40,978 nucleotides of DNA, taken from positions 1 to 40,978 of the forward strand of contig MPUH01000666.1 of assembly GCA_001970955.1 (NCBI GenBank). The letters are read 5' to 3'. This document shows positions 8,516 to 19,550 of this stretch, in pieces (the first letter of the stretch is position 1; each line of letters opens with the position of its first letter). This DNA comes from Stentor coeruleus. Lineage: Eukaryota; Ciliophora; Heterotrichea; Heterotrichida; Stentoridae. The notes beneath the pieces were generated by a model that saw nothing but the letters and a program-made list of their open reading frames with translations, searched no databases and was not told the DNA's origin. The position numbers and the translations under genes are program-made.

Positions 8516-11500
8516 ATGGAAGAAAGTAAAGCTTCAAATGAGTTTTTGCACTTCGGACAGCTTATATCGATATGCTTGGAGGATGACTCATTTATGTATT
8601 CGAAAGGGTTTATTGACAACTCGATTTATGTTGTGAAACTAGATGAAAATATTAAGAGCGACTTTTTAGGATCGGTGTTTCGCGTGCTACCCCAATGTAT
8701 GTATTCAGTACAGAATGACCTTTTGAATTCTGGGGATGACATGACTCCATCACAGTTGCAAGATAAATTCTCCCGGCAAGAAGAAAGTTTAGAAGGTGAG
8801 ATAAAAACCAACATCCAAACATATTCAAATTTCAAAGGTGAACCTATTCGATTTGGGTCAATAATCCAATTGCAGCATGTATTATCATATAAATTCATAA
8901 CTTTAATCCCTCAAGAAAACGCTGAAATTGATAAGGAAAACTTAAGACTTCGGATAACTGATTTTGCTAGTGAATGTTCATATGTTCGTATTGATCCTGC
9001 TTATAAATTTCAGAAGGAAAGTGATGGACTTGTTAGGATAAATGACCGAGTTATATTTGAAATATTATTACCTGATTTAATAAAATCAGCGTATTTTAAT
9101 ACTAGTGAAAATACGCCGATTGGGGTTAATATGGAAAGAAAAGAAGTTAATGCTTCACTCGACCATAAAGTAAAGTGGAAAATACTACAGTATTCGAAAT
9201 ATGTGCCTGAAAGGGAAAATTCTTTACTTTGTGGGGATCATATATGGCTTACGCATTCTGAAGAAGAGTGCTGCCTTGTTGCTAATTCAAGAAATGAGGG
9301 GTTAACAGTTTTTTTTAACTCGAATATGAATGACACAAATGGGTTGTGGAAAATTGAAGGGGAAAATGATAGAGAAGGCGGATATATTACATCAGAAAGA
9401 TACATTCGTTTACGTCATGCTAGTTCTGGAATGTATTTGGGCATGGAACAGATTTCTAGTGAGAAACTTAGAGGTCTTGATGGCTTCAGCAAAGCACTTG
9501 TATCGAAATTGACAAAGCAATCTAAATTCGCTTTATGCCTTGGAGAAAAATCTAGCTCTTATACTTTATGGAAATTTCAACCTTTACATGAAAATAAAAA
9601 ATCAAGAAAAATTAGCAGAGATGATTTTTGTGTTCTGGTAAACAGTGAAGCAAACTGTTATCTGCATGGAGTTGAAGATAAAAAAATTGAGCAATCTTCA
9701 AAACTAGTGCCTGTAATAAAAATTGAAGCGAATGAGGATGCCTACTTCAAAGTTTTTAAATGCGAAGACTCTCTTATCTGGGGCACACTTTTTCTCCTCG
9801 ACTGCATGCCAATCCTAACTGAATTCCCAGGGCAACTAGATAAATACAGTAGCATCCCAATTGGTAGTGAAAGCCTTCCTCTAATCCGTGAGTTCAAAAA
9901 AAGCACTGACCTAGTTCAGAAATGCCTTGACAACTTAATCCTCTTTTGTAAAAATAAGCTCAAAAGCATGATAACCGTAGACAAACAATTCGGCCACGTT
10001 GAAGGCTTACGTCAAAAAATCCTTCGTGAGCAGCTTTTCATAGACGCACTCGCTGAAATCCTCGACACAATGTTTTCAGGAAACTTCAGCCTTTCCAAAG
10101 TTATGTTGCTAAACAAACAAGAACAAGTCGATTTGATTGAAAGCCGTAAAGCTAGATCAATGAACTTAGCTGCTGAAATTAGTCGAACACAATTGCAAGC
10201 AATAGTTTCTATAGCCAAAAAAATCTACAGCCTTCTAGCTGTGATTTGTAAAGATAATCGTGAAAATCAAAGTTATTCCTTTAGGTTTTTTAAGGTATTT
10301 CAAAAACATGCAGCTTATGGGCTTGGGGCAACACAAGCAATGATGACAATATTAGATGAAAACGAAACTCTGTTACTTCAACTTCACAAATCACATACTT
10401 TAGCAAATGATAGAAATAGTGATTCTCTTATAGCTCATTATTCATGGCTTTTAAGGGTAAGGAATATATAGAAATTTTATAGAGAAAGAAAGCCTCAGTT
10501 AATAGATTTTTTAAGGTTTATTTGCACTTATAAAGGTGAAGGGGTTAGTGTTAATCAAGAAAAAATACATGAAATGCTTTTTGGAAACCCAGAAACCCAT
10601 AGTAAAGCGGTTATAACAACTTCAACACTTTCTGATAATTCGAGTTTGTATCTTTTTTTACAACACCCAAGTGGCATTGGTGAAGAAAATGTTTCTTTGG
10701 AGTCTTGTTTTAGTAATGGGGAAATTGACCCTAGGTATATGAATGAGATTCAGTATTTCACTAAAATGCTCGAATTGTTTAGTGATATGTGTACAGGGAG
10801 GAATTATATATGTAAAGCATCAATTAAAGATTGGTTTCCTATACAAATATTGGTCACTAATATTTGGAATGAGGAATTATCTCCAGATATCAGAGCAGCT
10901 TTTTTGAAACTTATGCTTAATATGCATGTAGATTCACAACCTAGGCAGGAAACAAGTAAGCCTGAGTTAATTAGGGTGTTAGGCCTAGTTCTAAAAGAAG
11001 ACCAAAAAGTGATCCATAGACAACGGCACTCAGTGATAAATATAGACTCTAATTTAGATCTAGCTCGGCGTATGGGCAACCATTTCACTCAGATGAAAAG
11101 CGACATAATCATCTTAAACGAGGACAAAAATGATGAGTTCATTGTAAAATTCGTCGAAGATGAGATTGTCCTTTGCGAACTAAAAGAGCGAGTAATCGAG
11201 TTCCTCCAAGCTGAGGGTAAAGAGCCTTTATTCAATGTTTTAACCCATCAAGTTCTCAAAATGGGTCGTCAACTAGCTAAATTCGAGCTTCTTGGAGCAG
11301 CATGCAGCAACGTCAAAGAAGGTTTTTGCATCTTAGATCCTAGACATCCTTTATACAATTATGAAAGTATGGATCTTATCCGCCTATTAAAAGTAGTTAA
11401 AGCTTTGTTGCTTTATGGATATGATCAGCCACTTTTGCGAAATGGGCATAATGCAAATGCTTTAAAAGCATCTAAAAAAACAAAAGAAAGTTTTGAATCT

Positions 11501-14500
11501 TTGTTAAATAAACTACTTCATGAGGCTAATTCGCTTGGAGACCCTGTTGTTAGATATTCAGATAATTTGAGGAATTTTATACGATCGATTTTAGCTGATA
11601 ATGAGTTTTCTGAAGCACAGAGGTCGTATGAAAATAAGTGTAAAATTGAGATTTGTCAATTGTTGCATTATGTATTGGATTGGAGGCAGGACTTTTTGCT
11701 CAATAATGTTGTTTGCTGGTTTAATAGTGATTTTATAAGCAAAAATACTAGGATTGAAAGAGAGATTAAATGCTTGTTTCCACCTTTGATGCCTACTCAA
11801 AAGCAAGAATCCAAAGGGAATTTCCTCAATATAAATCTCAATATAAACCTCAAAATAAATTTCGATATGAATAGCGAGCCTGACCCAGAGTTCAAAGCAT
11901 TTCTCCAGCCAGAAATCAAAGACCTGAGCTGTATTGGTAACAAAATAATTACAAAACTCCTAAAACTCTTTTGTATTTCTCCAGACTACAAAATGCAATC
12001 TTTACTCATCAGTCTAATCCTCAGATCCTTCAACCAACGAACCGAACTTGTTAAAAACGTAAAAAAATTGCACGTAATGACACTTCTCCAAGACACAGAA
12101 GTTTTTACCTGGACTAAAACCTCGCTTTTTACCTTCAAACAGTTATCCGAACAATCAGAACTCTGGATGAAATATTGGGCACAAACAGAGTTTCTTATGG
12201 AAAAAAACTTAGAAAAGCTCGAAACTGTTCAAACAATTCTCGATAAATTCAGTATCATAATGTACAGAGACACTGTCATAGAAGATGGTATGCCATTAAC
12301 AGGTTTATCAGCAAAAATTGATAAAGATCGTCAAATCATGTGTTATTATTTATATTTGCATAAATATTTAGTGCATTTGCTAAAAGATGGGATGTTTACA
12401 TTAGCAGACATATATGACGACCCTAAAAACTCTAAAGAAATCGAAGGTCGTGGTCGTTTGCTTAAACTTTTTCAAAGCTGTTATACAGTCCTCACAACTA
12501 TGGTGAAGAAAAACCCTAAAATCCAAAAAAAACTCTATAACGAAATGAGTACATTTACAGCTTTTCTAAGAATACCAGTAGGTCAAGTTGAGCTTATATG
12601 TGAAATATTTAGAGATAACACTCAGCTTTGTAGTAGCGTTAAAGATCATTTTATTATGCAATTCATTGAACTTATTGTGACAGAAGGTCGTCAAGGGCGA
12701 TTTTTACAGGTTTTTGAAGTGATTCAGTCACCTTGTTCTACACCTATTCCTGATATCCAAAGAATGGTGTTATTACATTTATTAGATCCTAATCATTTAA
12801 GCCATGTTTGTTATATGAACAAAGATAGTTCAGGGTTTTTATTTGAACCTTTAGCGAATCCACCTTTATTTTCTCCACATTATAAAGATGAACCAATAAT
12901 CTATCATTCAGTTTTTGTTGAAGTGCTTACAAAATGCGGCCAAGGAGCTTCAGGAATCTATTTAACTGAAGCTAAATGCCAGAAAATCATAAGCCTCAAA
13001 CAAATATTCTTACTTCTTAGCATTGATGATGCTAGATACCAGATTTTACAAATCCCATTATTAAAGTTTTTCTTTCATATTTACCTTGACAGCGAGCAGA
13101 AAGTTGATGAGCTTGAGAACTCTAATGATCTAGTCATATATATTAACAAGCTCACTAATAATATAGGAGCTTTAAATGAAGAATCTCGTATAAACCTTGA
13201 GTTTTTTGAAAGTTTGATTGATATTCTCCATACTTATAGTGAAAAGTATATTGATGATATTCAAGGTTTTAAACTCAATAACGATGTTGATGCCATTTGT
13301 AGTTTCTTAGAAGTTTTGGGTAACAAATGGGAGTTATATACAAAATTGAAACTTTCTGAAAAATGTTTAAGTAAGCTTGAAGAACTTGGTAATCGATATA
13401 ATTTTACTTTCCCCAAAGTTTCGGTAGCGGTTGAAGATGTTGAATATACGCAATTAAATGCTGCAGATGTATCGGAAAATAAGGAAAAATGGCTTGAGTT
13501 TAAAAATATATTCTTATTTTCAGATAGCCTTAAACCTATGCTTAGTCAAGAACATCAAGCACTTTATGATTTAGTCTTTGATATTGAGCTTATAGAGCCT
13601 TCTTTGAATTCAGGGGCAATTTATAAGAAACTTATTCAATTCATCAAACAGTCGACTATATACAAACCCCCAATTAATGTTATTGTTAATATTTTGAGAT
13701 TCCTCTCGTCTATATTAGGAAAAGTTAGATCAGAAAAAGAAGATGATAAGCAGGAAGCGATTAATAAGCTTCAGAATGAGTTTTGTGAGTATGATGCTGC
13801 AAAGATTGTATTAGGACTTATGTGTGATAGAGATACTGAAATTGAAGCTTTTAATGCTTTGTTGCTTTTTGCTATAAGATTGCTAGAAGGAGGTAATGAA
13901 AAAGCCCAGCAAGATTTTTATCAATTTTTCATCACAATGAGCTCTTCCAATGTATTTTTTGAAAGATTGCATATGATGATTAGTGAATACATAGAGAAAT
14001 GCTCATATTTGGAAGATATTGAGAGACTGCCAATTTATAAGTCTCCAGATTTAAAAATTACTTTGATAATGAAGGTTTTACAGTTGCTATGTGAGAATCA
14101 TAATAAGCTACTACAGAATTATTTGAGAGTTCAGACAAATTCAAGGAGTAATAATGATATGGTAAGTTTGACAATTGTGTTATTGGAAGAATTGATGAAA
14201 AAAAAAAGATATTCGCATTTTCTAATAATATCACAATGTTTTGATACTCTTACTGAGTATATACAAGGGCCTTGCAGGGAAAACCAGAAGGCTATTATTG
14301 ATAGTAGGTTTTTAGAAGTTGCTAGTGGATTACTGAGTATTGATGAAAAGTCAGATTCTTTGGCTAAATATGAGAATCTTGTAGGAGAAAGCGGAAAAGC
14401 TGCAGGGAAAAGTGAGAACTGCCTTTCAGGATGGATGATCGCCCATTTAAAATACAAATGTATGATAACAATCCAAAGTTTACTTGAAGGTCAAATCGAT

Positions 14501-16468
14501 AATTACGTGATCACCAGGATGATAAGAGCCCTAAATATCGAAATCTTTAAAGAAAACCTCATCAGCCTCTACCTAAATTACCTTGATAACTACCATAAAA
14601 GCTATTACGATTACTCATTATTCCAGCATTACGATGAGAATGATGATTTCCAATACGGTCAAGTCAGCAAACAAGATACAAAGCCAGGATACTACCAATT
14701 TATAATCGAAACTGGCTTTATGATCTACCATCTTATGTGTTATTTCAAAGATAATGACGATCCAGAAAACAAAGCAATCATAGAAAATGAACTTCCTGAA
14801 CTTATGATCAGAGAAGAAGCATCAAATTTCATGGCAACCAAGTTAATTGGAGACCTAGGGAAAATGGGTCTAAGCTTTCTGAAATCAGGCTTTTCAGTTG
14901 TCACACGTCTTGCTGGGTCTAAAAAAGCTAAAGTCGCCATGAATGAAGAAGATCGCAAAAAAGCTCTTGAAGAAGCCTACTCGTTTTTCCAACTAAACTC
15001 CGGTAATGTCGAAATCATTTTTTCAGATAAAAAACTTTTTAAAGTGTACTTTTGGATTCCTCCTGAATGTCACCATCTAACACCTGACAGCAAAGATCTC
15101 TTCCATAACACTGTAGATAGAACTTCAGATAAAGCTAAAATCCAGTTTCTTATTCAAAAAGCTCCAGAAATGATTGAAGAAATGCAACATGAATTTAGTC
15201 TTTCTAAGTTTTATAACAAATACAAACTAGTGTCCTTTTTTACATCCCATGTTACAGTATGGAAAGAAGTTGCATTTTTCGCTACACTTATTCAGAACTT
15301 TTTTATTATAGCAAGTTATTATGAAAATGCTAGTGGGGATAGGTTATCACCTTGGATGTTTTATGAAAGCAGTGATAAAATGACAGTCTCTGAGACTTAT
15401 AATGCTTTAAGGATTATTGGGATTTTGCAATGTGTGTGCTCAGTTCTTATTGTCTCATTTTTTATTATGAAAACTGCCCCAGTTTTGATTAAAAGAGGCT
15501 GGAGGAAACATCAAAGATCAAATGTTCAAAAGAATTGCTTGAGTTCTATGATACATAAAATTAAAGGACTGTTTTTGACGTTGTATTTCACGTTAAGTAA
15601 TATTGATGTACTTTATCATTTGTTATATATGCTATGCTCAGTATTTGGCATTCTCGTTAACCCATTATTTTTTTCTTTGAACTTACTTGATATTTTATAT
15701 AGGTATCCATCTTTACAGAATGTTATTAAATCAATTGTCCTACCCCGTAAGTCTTTATTGTTGACTTTTATACTTATTCTTATACTTATTTATCTTTTTT
15801 CTATCTGGGCCTACCTAAGCTTATCCTATTACTATGATGGTAACTGTGACAACATGATTGAATGCATAAAAACCACTTTTGACCAAGGTATTAAAAATGG
15901 TGGAGGTATCGGCCAATACTTTGACCAACTCGGTCCTGAAATTCGTACTTCAGATACAGTCTTACGTTTTTTCTTTGATGATCTTTTCAATATAATAATC
16001 ATGATTATCATGATGAACATTATTCAAGGTATAATTATCGATACTTTTGCAGTACTCAGAGAGCAATCTGATAGAAATACAGCTGATAGAGAAACTAAAT
16101 GTTTTATATGTGGAAAAGATAAAGAATATATAGAAAGATGCACAAATAGACCATTTAGATATCATTGTGTACATGAACATAATGAATGGAATTATTTATA
16201 TTTTATAGCATATTTGAATAATAAAGAAAGCACTGAGCATACTGGGATTGAATCTACAATACATGAACTTGTTAAAGAAAAAAATATTAGTTGGATTCCT
16301 CAACAACAAGGGTTAACGTTAAATGATATAGACGATACAGAGGAATTACAGATGCATCAGAAAATTGAAAGCATTTCTCAGACTTATGATAGTTTACAGA
16401 AAGAGATGAAAGATGTGAAAAAGTACTTTTATGATTACTTGGAGTCGAAAGTTGTTGTGAATGAATAG
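8516..16468 (+). CDS. ITPR: IP3-receptor-type intracellular calcium-release channel
   Basis: Two exons, 8516-10456 and 10472-16468, joined by a 15-nt phase-0 intron, give about 2645 residues, close to the usual 2700. The N-terminus resembles the IP3R suppressor domain and is followed by MIR-type repeats (for example RLRHASSGMYLGM). Helical RIH-type armadillo regions fill most of the middle. From memory, human ligand-pocket residues K508, R511 and R568 align with K501, R504 and R582, but R504 aligns with G and K569 with E. Six membrane segments lie at about 2245-2500, with the filter NGGGIGQ at 2456-2462. The C-terminus has the CFICG...H...EHNEWNYLYFI zinc-binding linker (C2524, C2527) typical of the family. 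It releases stored calcium from ER-like or alveolar stores. The similar ryanodine receptors are much longer. Confidence 0.93.
10457..10471 (+). other. 15-nt intron
   Basis: GTAAGGAATATATAG lies in phase 0 and ends with an in-frame TAG. Removing it joins two frames of the IP3-receptor gene; the 34 codons that follow (10472-10573) read smoothly into the downstream frame. Length and GT-AG ends match known Stentor introns. Confidence 0.92.
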
Positions 16469-16662
16469 GCTATTTTAAATATGATTTTTAAAAAGAGTAT
16501 TTTCTAGATAGTTTATGGATAAACAGAAGATTTCCTGTATAAACAAGAAATAGATTAAACTATTGTGGATAGTTGTGGGATTTTTAGAATCACACCAAAA
16601 AATTATGATATAAAAAATAGTGATCTTTACAAAATTTTATATAAAGACTATAACTTAAATAA

Positions 16663-17155
16663 TTATACTAGAAATTTTATTCTATATTTAGCATTTGTCA
16701 GCACTAAATAAGCTATTTTTCTCAGCGATTCTTTTTTTTGTTCAAGAAATTTTAAAGCCTTTTCTAAGCTTGCATCCATATTCTGACTGAGTTTATAGCT
16801 TAATTTTGCCCCTTGTTTTACAAGTTTGTCATATAAATTCAAGTTTTTAAATCTAATTGCAAGACTTAAAGCATTTTCTCCGAAATTGTCTTCAATACTA
16901 GTGTCAATTATAAAAAATGTTGAGGTTTGTTTGTGGGAAGAACGGGATTTCGATGGGAAGAACGGATGTGTCACAGCCTATTTCTAATAAATAATTAATA
17001 ACATCATTATGATTTCCACTGATAGCTAGCATTAATGCACTTTGATTTAGCTTTGTAACACTATTTATATCTAAATACTTCAAATTTGTTTGCATACTTT
17101 TCATTCGAGCTAAATTTCCACTTTGAGCTGAATTTAGCCAAATAGTTGATACCAT
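16663..17155 (-). CDS. Small ankyrin-repeat protein interrupted by a 67-bp insertion
   Basis: The ATG is at 17153-17155. As it stands the frame stops near 16904, and a second frame carries the rest to 16663. Removing 67 bp between two direct copies of GTGTCA (16901-16906 and 16968-16973) restores one frame of 141 residues. The junction then reads LLEIGCDTSIEDNFGENALS, which fits the ankyrin pattern of LL-x-x-G-A/C-D followed by D-x-x-G-x-x-A-L-x-L-A. Two to three ankyrin repeats are seen (SALMLAISGNHNDVINYLL, then ALSLAIRFKNLNLYDKLVK), then a lysine-rich helical tail. Ankyrin repeats bind partner proteins; no partner can be named. Convergent with the IP3-receptor gene. Confidence 0.75.
16901..16973. 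mobile_element. 67-bp insertion with 6-bp direct repeats (IES-like or mobile insertion)
   Basis: The 6-mer GTGTCA (TGACAC on the coding strand) occurs at 16901-16906 and 16968-16973, exactly 67 bp apart. Removing 67 bp leaves one copy of the 6-mer and restores the ankyrin frame. The removed piece is GC-richer than its surroundings in part and holds a 12-bp repeat twice. It has no GT-AG ends in any register that repairs the frame and no clear terminal inverted repeats. This fits an unexcised internal eliminated sequence or a small mobile insertion with target-site duplication. Its repeats contain no TA, unlike the TA-bounded elements known from other ciliates. Confidence 0.6.
16934..16965. repeat. 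12-bp direct repeat inside the insertion
   Basis: TGGGAAGAACGG occurs at 16934-16945 and 16954-16965, separated by GATTTCGA. The repeat is GC-rich against an AT-rich background and lies wholly within the 67-bp insertion. Confidence 0.85.
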
Positions 17156-17561
17156 TTATTAGAAAACAGGTTAAAATAATACAGGGGCTTTAAAACTATT
17201 ATTTACATGTATATATGCTAAAAATCAAAAAATTATATCAAGTTTGCAACTAATTTATAATGGGCAAGATTTTTGTTAATTTGTATATAAAATTTAGGAT
17301 TTTCATATTAAAATCGCACTTATCCTAATATATTTTAATAATCTCATTCAAACTAATTTACCCAAACAATGAAATCTTTATCATACTATTTCATACAGGA
17401 AAATAATACATAAATTTATTATATTGTACATGAAAATCTAAAAAAAAAATACAATAATTTTATACAAAAACAAAGTTACAAAATGTAAGTTTTCGTAACA
17501 ACACTTAAATAAGCATAAAATCATTTAAAAAAACTCAGTGATTATCACATATAATCTATTA
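17156..17561. other. Tandem spacer
   Basis: AT-rich spacer between two minus-strand genes, with several A and T runs in 17430-17480. No reading frame or RNA gene recognised. Confidence 0.55.
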
Positions 17562-18026
17562 TTATAAATCAAGTTGTGATAATAATTCTCTATACTTTTG
17601 GACCTCCAACCTTTTATCTTGCATATCTTTATCCATCTGATTAACAGCAATTCTTACTTCACTATTCAATTTAGAATAAGCCTGTTTTTGCATATAGCAA
17701 TTTTCTATTCTTTTATATGTTTCTTCTAATTTAAGCCTCAATTGGGTAATTTGCCCAATTCTTGTTTCGGGAGTACTTTTTTTTTGATAGTTTATCGACT
17801 TGGAAAAGTCTTGAAGTAAAATTTTAGCATCTCGGTAGTTTGACTCAAGTTCATTTGACATGTTTCCTATACTACGAATGATATCTTTTTCATCTGAAGG
17901 CTTATCTATTTGTTCTCGCATAAGTGCTTCTTTTTCTGCTTTAAGCTCACTGTTTTCTTGCTTAAGAATATTAAAAATATCGTTTAGTTCCTGAATAGCA
18001 TATTCTTGACTTTTTCCACAACCCAT
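17562..18026 (-). CDS. Coiled-coil protein with an N-terminal acylation signal
   Basis: A 154-residue protein. It begins MGCGKS, the classical context for N-myristoylation of Gly2 with palmitoylation of Cys3, as in Src-family kinases and G-protein alpha subunits. The rest is almost entirely charged and helical, with coiled-coil segments at about 15-45, 55-80 and 95-150. No enzymatic motif is seen. The most likely role is a small membrane-tethered structural or adaptor protein; this is inference. The start is fixed by the MGC motif. The 5' flank is G-rich on the top strand, as for other minus-strand genes here. Confidence 0.75.
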   Translation of the reverse strand: MGCGKSQEYAIQELNDIFNILKQENSELKAEKEALMREQIDKPSDEKDIIRSIGNMSNELESNYRDAKILLQDFSKSINYQKKSTPETRIGQITQLRLKLEETYKRIENCYMQKQAYSKLNSEVRIAVNQMDKDMQDKRLEVQKYRELLSQLDL

Positions 18027-18333
18027 GAGGATATTTTTTAATAAATTTTCTAAGGAATGATTAAGCTTTTTTAATTTTGGTAGATAATTATTTTTAGTGA
18101 GTTTTGCGTGTTAGGATGGAGCTATTATTGAAAGGATTGATATAGGATTATTTTTATTTGTGTAGGCTTTATGTTTATCAATGAAGAACTTTAAATGTTA
18201 TAAAATCAAGTTTTAACATATGCGGAGATATAAAAATATTGGATCATTTACTAAGGCAATATCAATTTGTAATATTATTATATTTAAAAGTATTAGCTAC
18301 CACAAGAGATAGAAATACAGAAATGCTACCTAT
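18027..18333. other. Divergent spacer
   Basis: AT-rich spacer between the acylated coiled-coil gene (-) and the frameshifted orphan (+). G-rich to about 18180, then neutral. Nothing else recognised. Confidence 0.5.
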
Positions 18334-18730
18334 ATGCCTAACTTAAAACTCAAATATTACCTTAGGAACAGAATTGATTTTCTAAATAAGATCAGGATCA
18401 GACTTCATAAAACACTACAAATACTTAAGACATCAAAGCACTGATCAAAAATGTCCTTACTATCAACATTGGGTAGAAAAAGAAAAGCACGCTATTGAAG
18501 ATTGGAATGAATGCAAAACTGAAAAATATGAAATAGAAAACAAACTTAAAATAAATATGCGAATGAAGAAATTTTCATTATCGCATATCTTTTTATGGAA
18601 TGAAGAATTTGAAAAAACACTTAGAGAAAAACACAGCAATCAAGAAATAATCAAGATCGACAGAGAAATAAAAAAAATTATCACGAAAATATACTATAAA
18701 AAAAGAAAATCAGCAATGGCTGAACAATAA
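18334..18730 (+). pseudogene. Orphan coding sequence with a frameshift
   Basis: Bases 18386-18730 are open in one frame and look strongly coding: charged helical protein with a CPYYQHW motif and ending RKSAMAEQ, stop TAA at 18728-18730. That frame has no start codon before residue 60 or so. The adjacent frame has an ATG at 18334 and runs MPNLKLKYYLRNRIDFLNK before stopping near 18443. Removing one nucleotide in the overlap (18386-18440) would join them into about 131 residues. No GT-AG pair of suitable length is present there, so this is either an assembly indel or a decayed gene. No family recognised. Confidence 0.45.
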
Positions 18731-18940
18731 GGTCTTCTTCACGTACTTTAGTCATATTATGAGAATTTAGTAAACCAATTTTAATTAAAATAAGTATTTA
18801 ACTTGAAATAAAGTTGCTANGTCAAGCGATAATTTCTAACTAATACTCAAAGGTTTTCTTCACGTACTTTAGTCATATTATGAGAATTTAGTAAACCAAT
18901 TTTAATTAAAATAAGTATTTAACTTGAAATAAAGTTGCTA
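18729..18940. repeat. 91-bp duplication around a single N
   Basis: About 91 bp (18729-18819) recur at 18850-18940 with at least one C/T difference. An N at 18820 and 29 bp of other sequence lie between. As elsewhere in the window, this is most likely a contig-end overlap that was not merged, with extra contig-tip sequence after the N. Confidence 0.75.
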
Positions 18941-19550
18941 ATCATAGGATTATTGTCAAATACTATTTTCGATTTCTGATTATATTAAGGCTTTTCTATT
19001 AAAAAACTACTAGCCCTTTCTAAATTACTCAGAATTGTATGTCATATTTCAATAGCATTTAATACTAAAAATACCTCCAATTAAAATCAAAAAATTATTT
19101 TCAACATATAATTCGGTACATTTAAAAAAAAAACCTTCTGCAAGTATTATTTAACTTGTTATTTTTAGCATAAATCTAAGTACAAATATATTATTTAATC
19201 TGAAAATCTCTTAATTGAAACTCTAAAAAATCATAAATTTTATATTTCTAGTTTTTTTTTTCCTAGCTTTTAATATCATGCTTCCAATAAAGGGTATTAA
19301 GCAAAGCAAGCTTCTCAGTAAACCATGTTTTGTATTATTATAAAATTCAATTCTGTCTAAAACTTAACGTATTAAATCATTAGCTTTAATCCTTAAACTA
19401 CAATTATCTTCCCCTTTATATTATTCCAAACTCAGCTATCCTTAATTTTTTCTCTCTATTCTCAAAGATTTTAACTCAATATTCATTGTCACTCTGCTGC
19501 CAATTAATTCTACATAAGTCTAAGGCCAAAATATAATAAAATTATAAAGT
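18941..19550. other. 5' flank of the polo-like kinase gene
   Basis: AT-rich. From about 19380 to 19540 the top strand becomes C-rich and G-poor, as before other genes. TATAATAAAATTATAAAGT precedes the kinase start codon. No other gene or RNA recognised. Confidence 0.5.

Noticed and set aside
16907..16974. Ankyrin gene interruption as an ordinary intron
   Set aside because: No 15- or 16-nt GT-AG pair restores the frame. A 46-nt GT-AG option exists but gives a poor ankyrin junction, whereas the 67-bp direct-repeat excision gives a perfect one.
18386..18450. 16-nt intron joining the two frames of the orphan gene
   Set aside because: The frame arithmetic fits 16 nt, but there is no GT donor in the interval.
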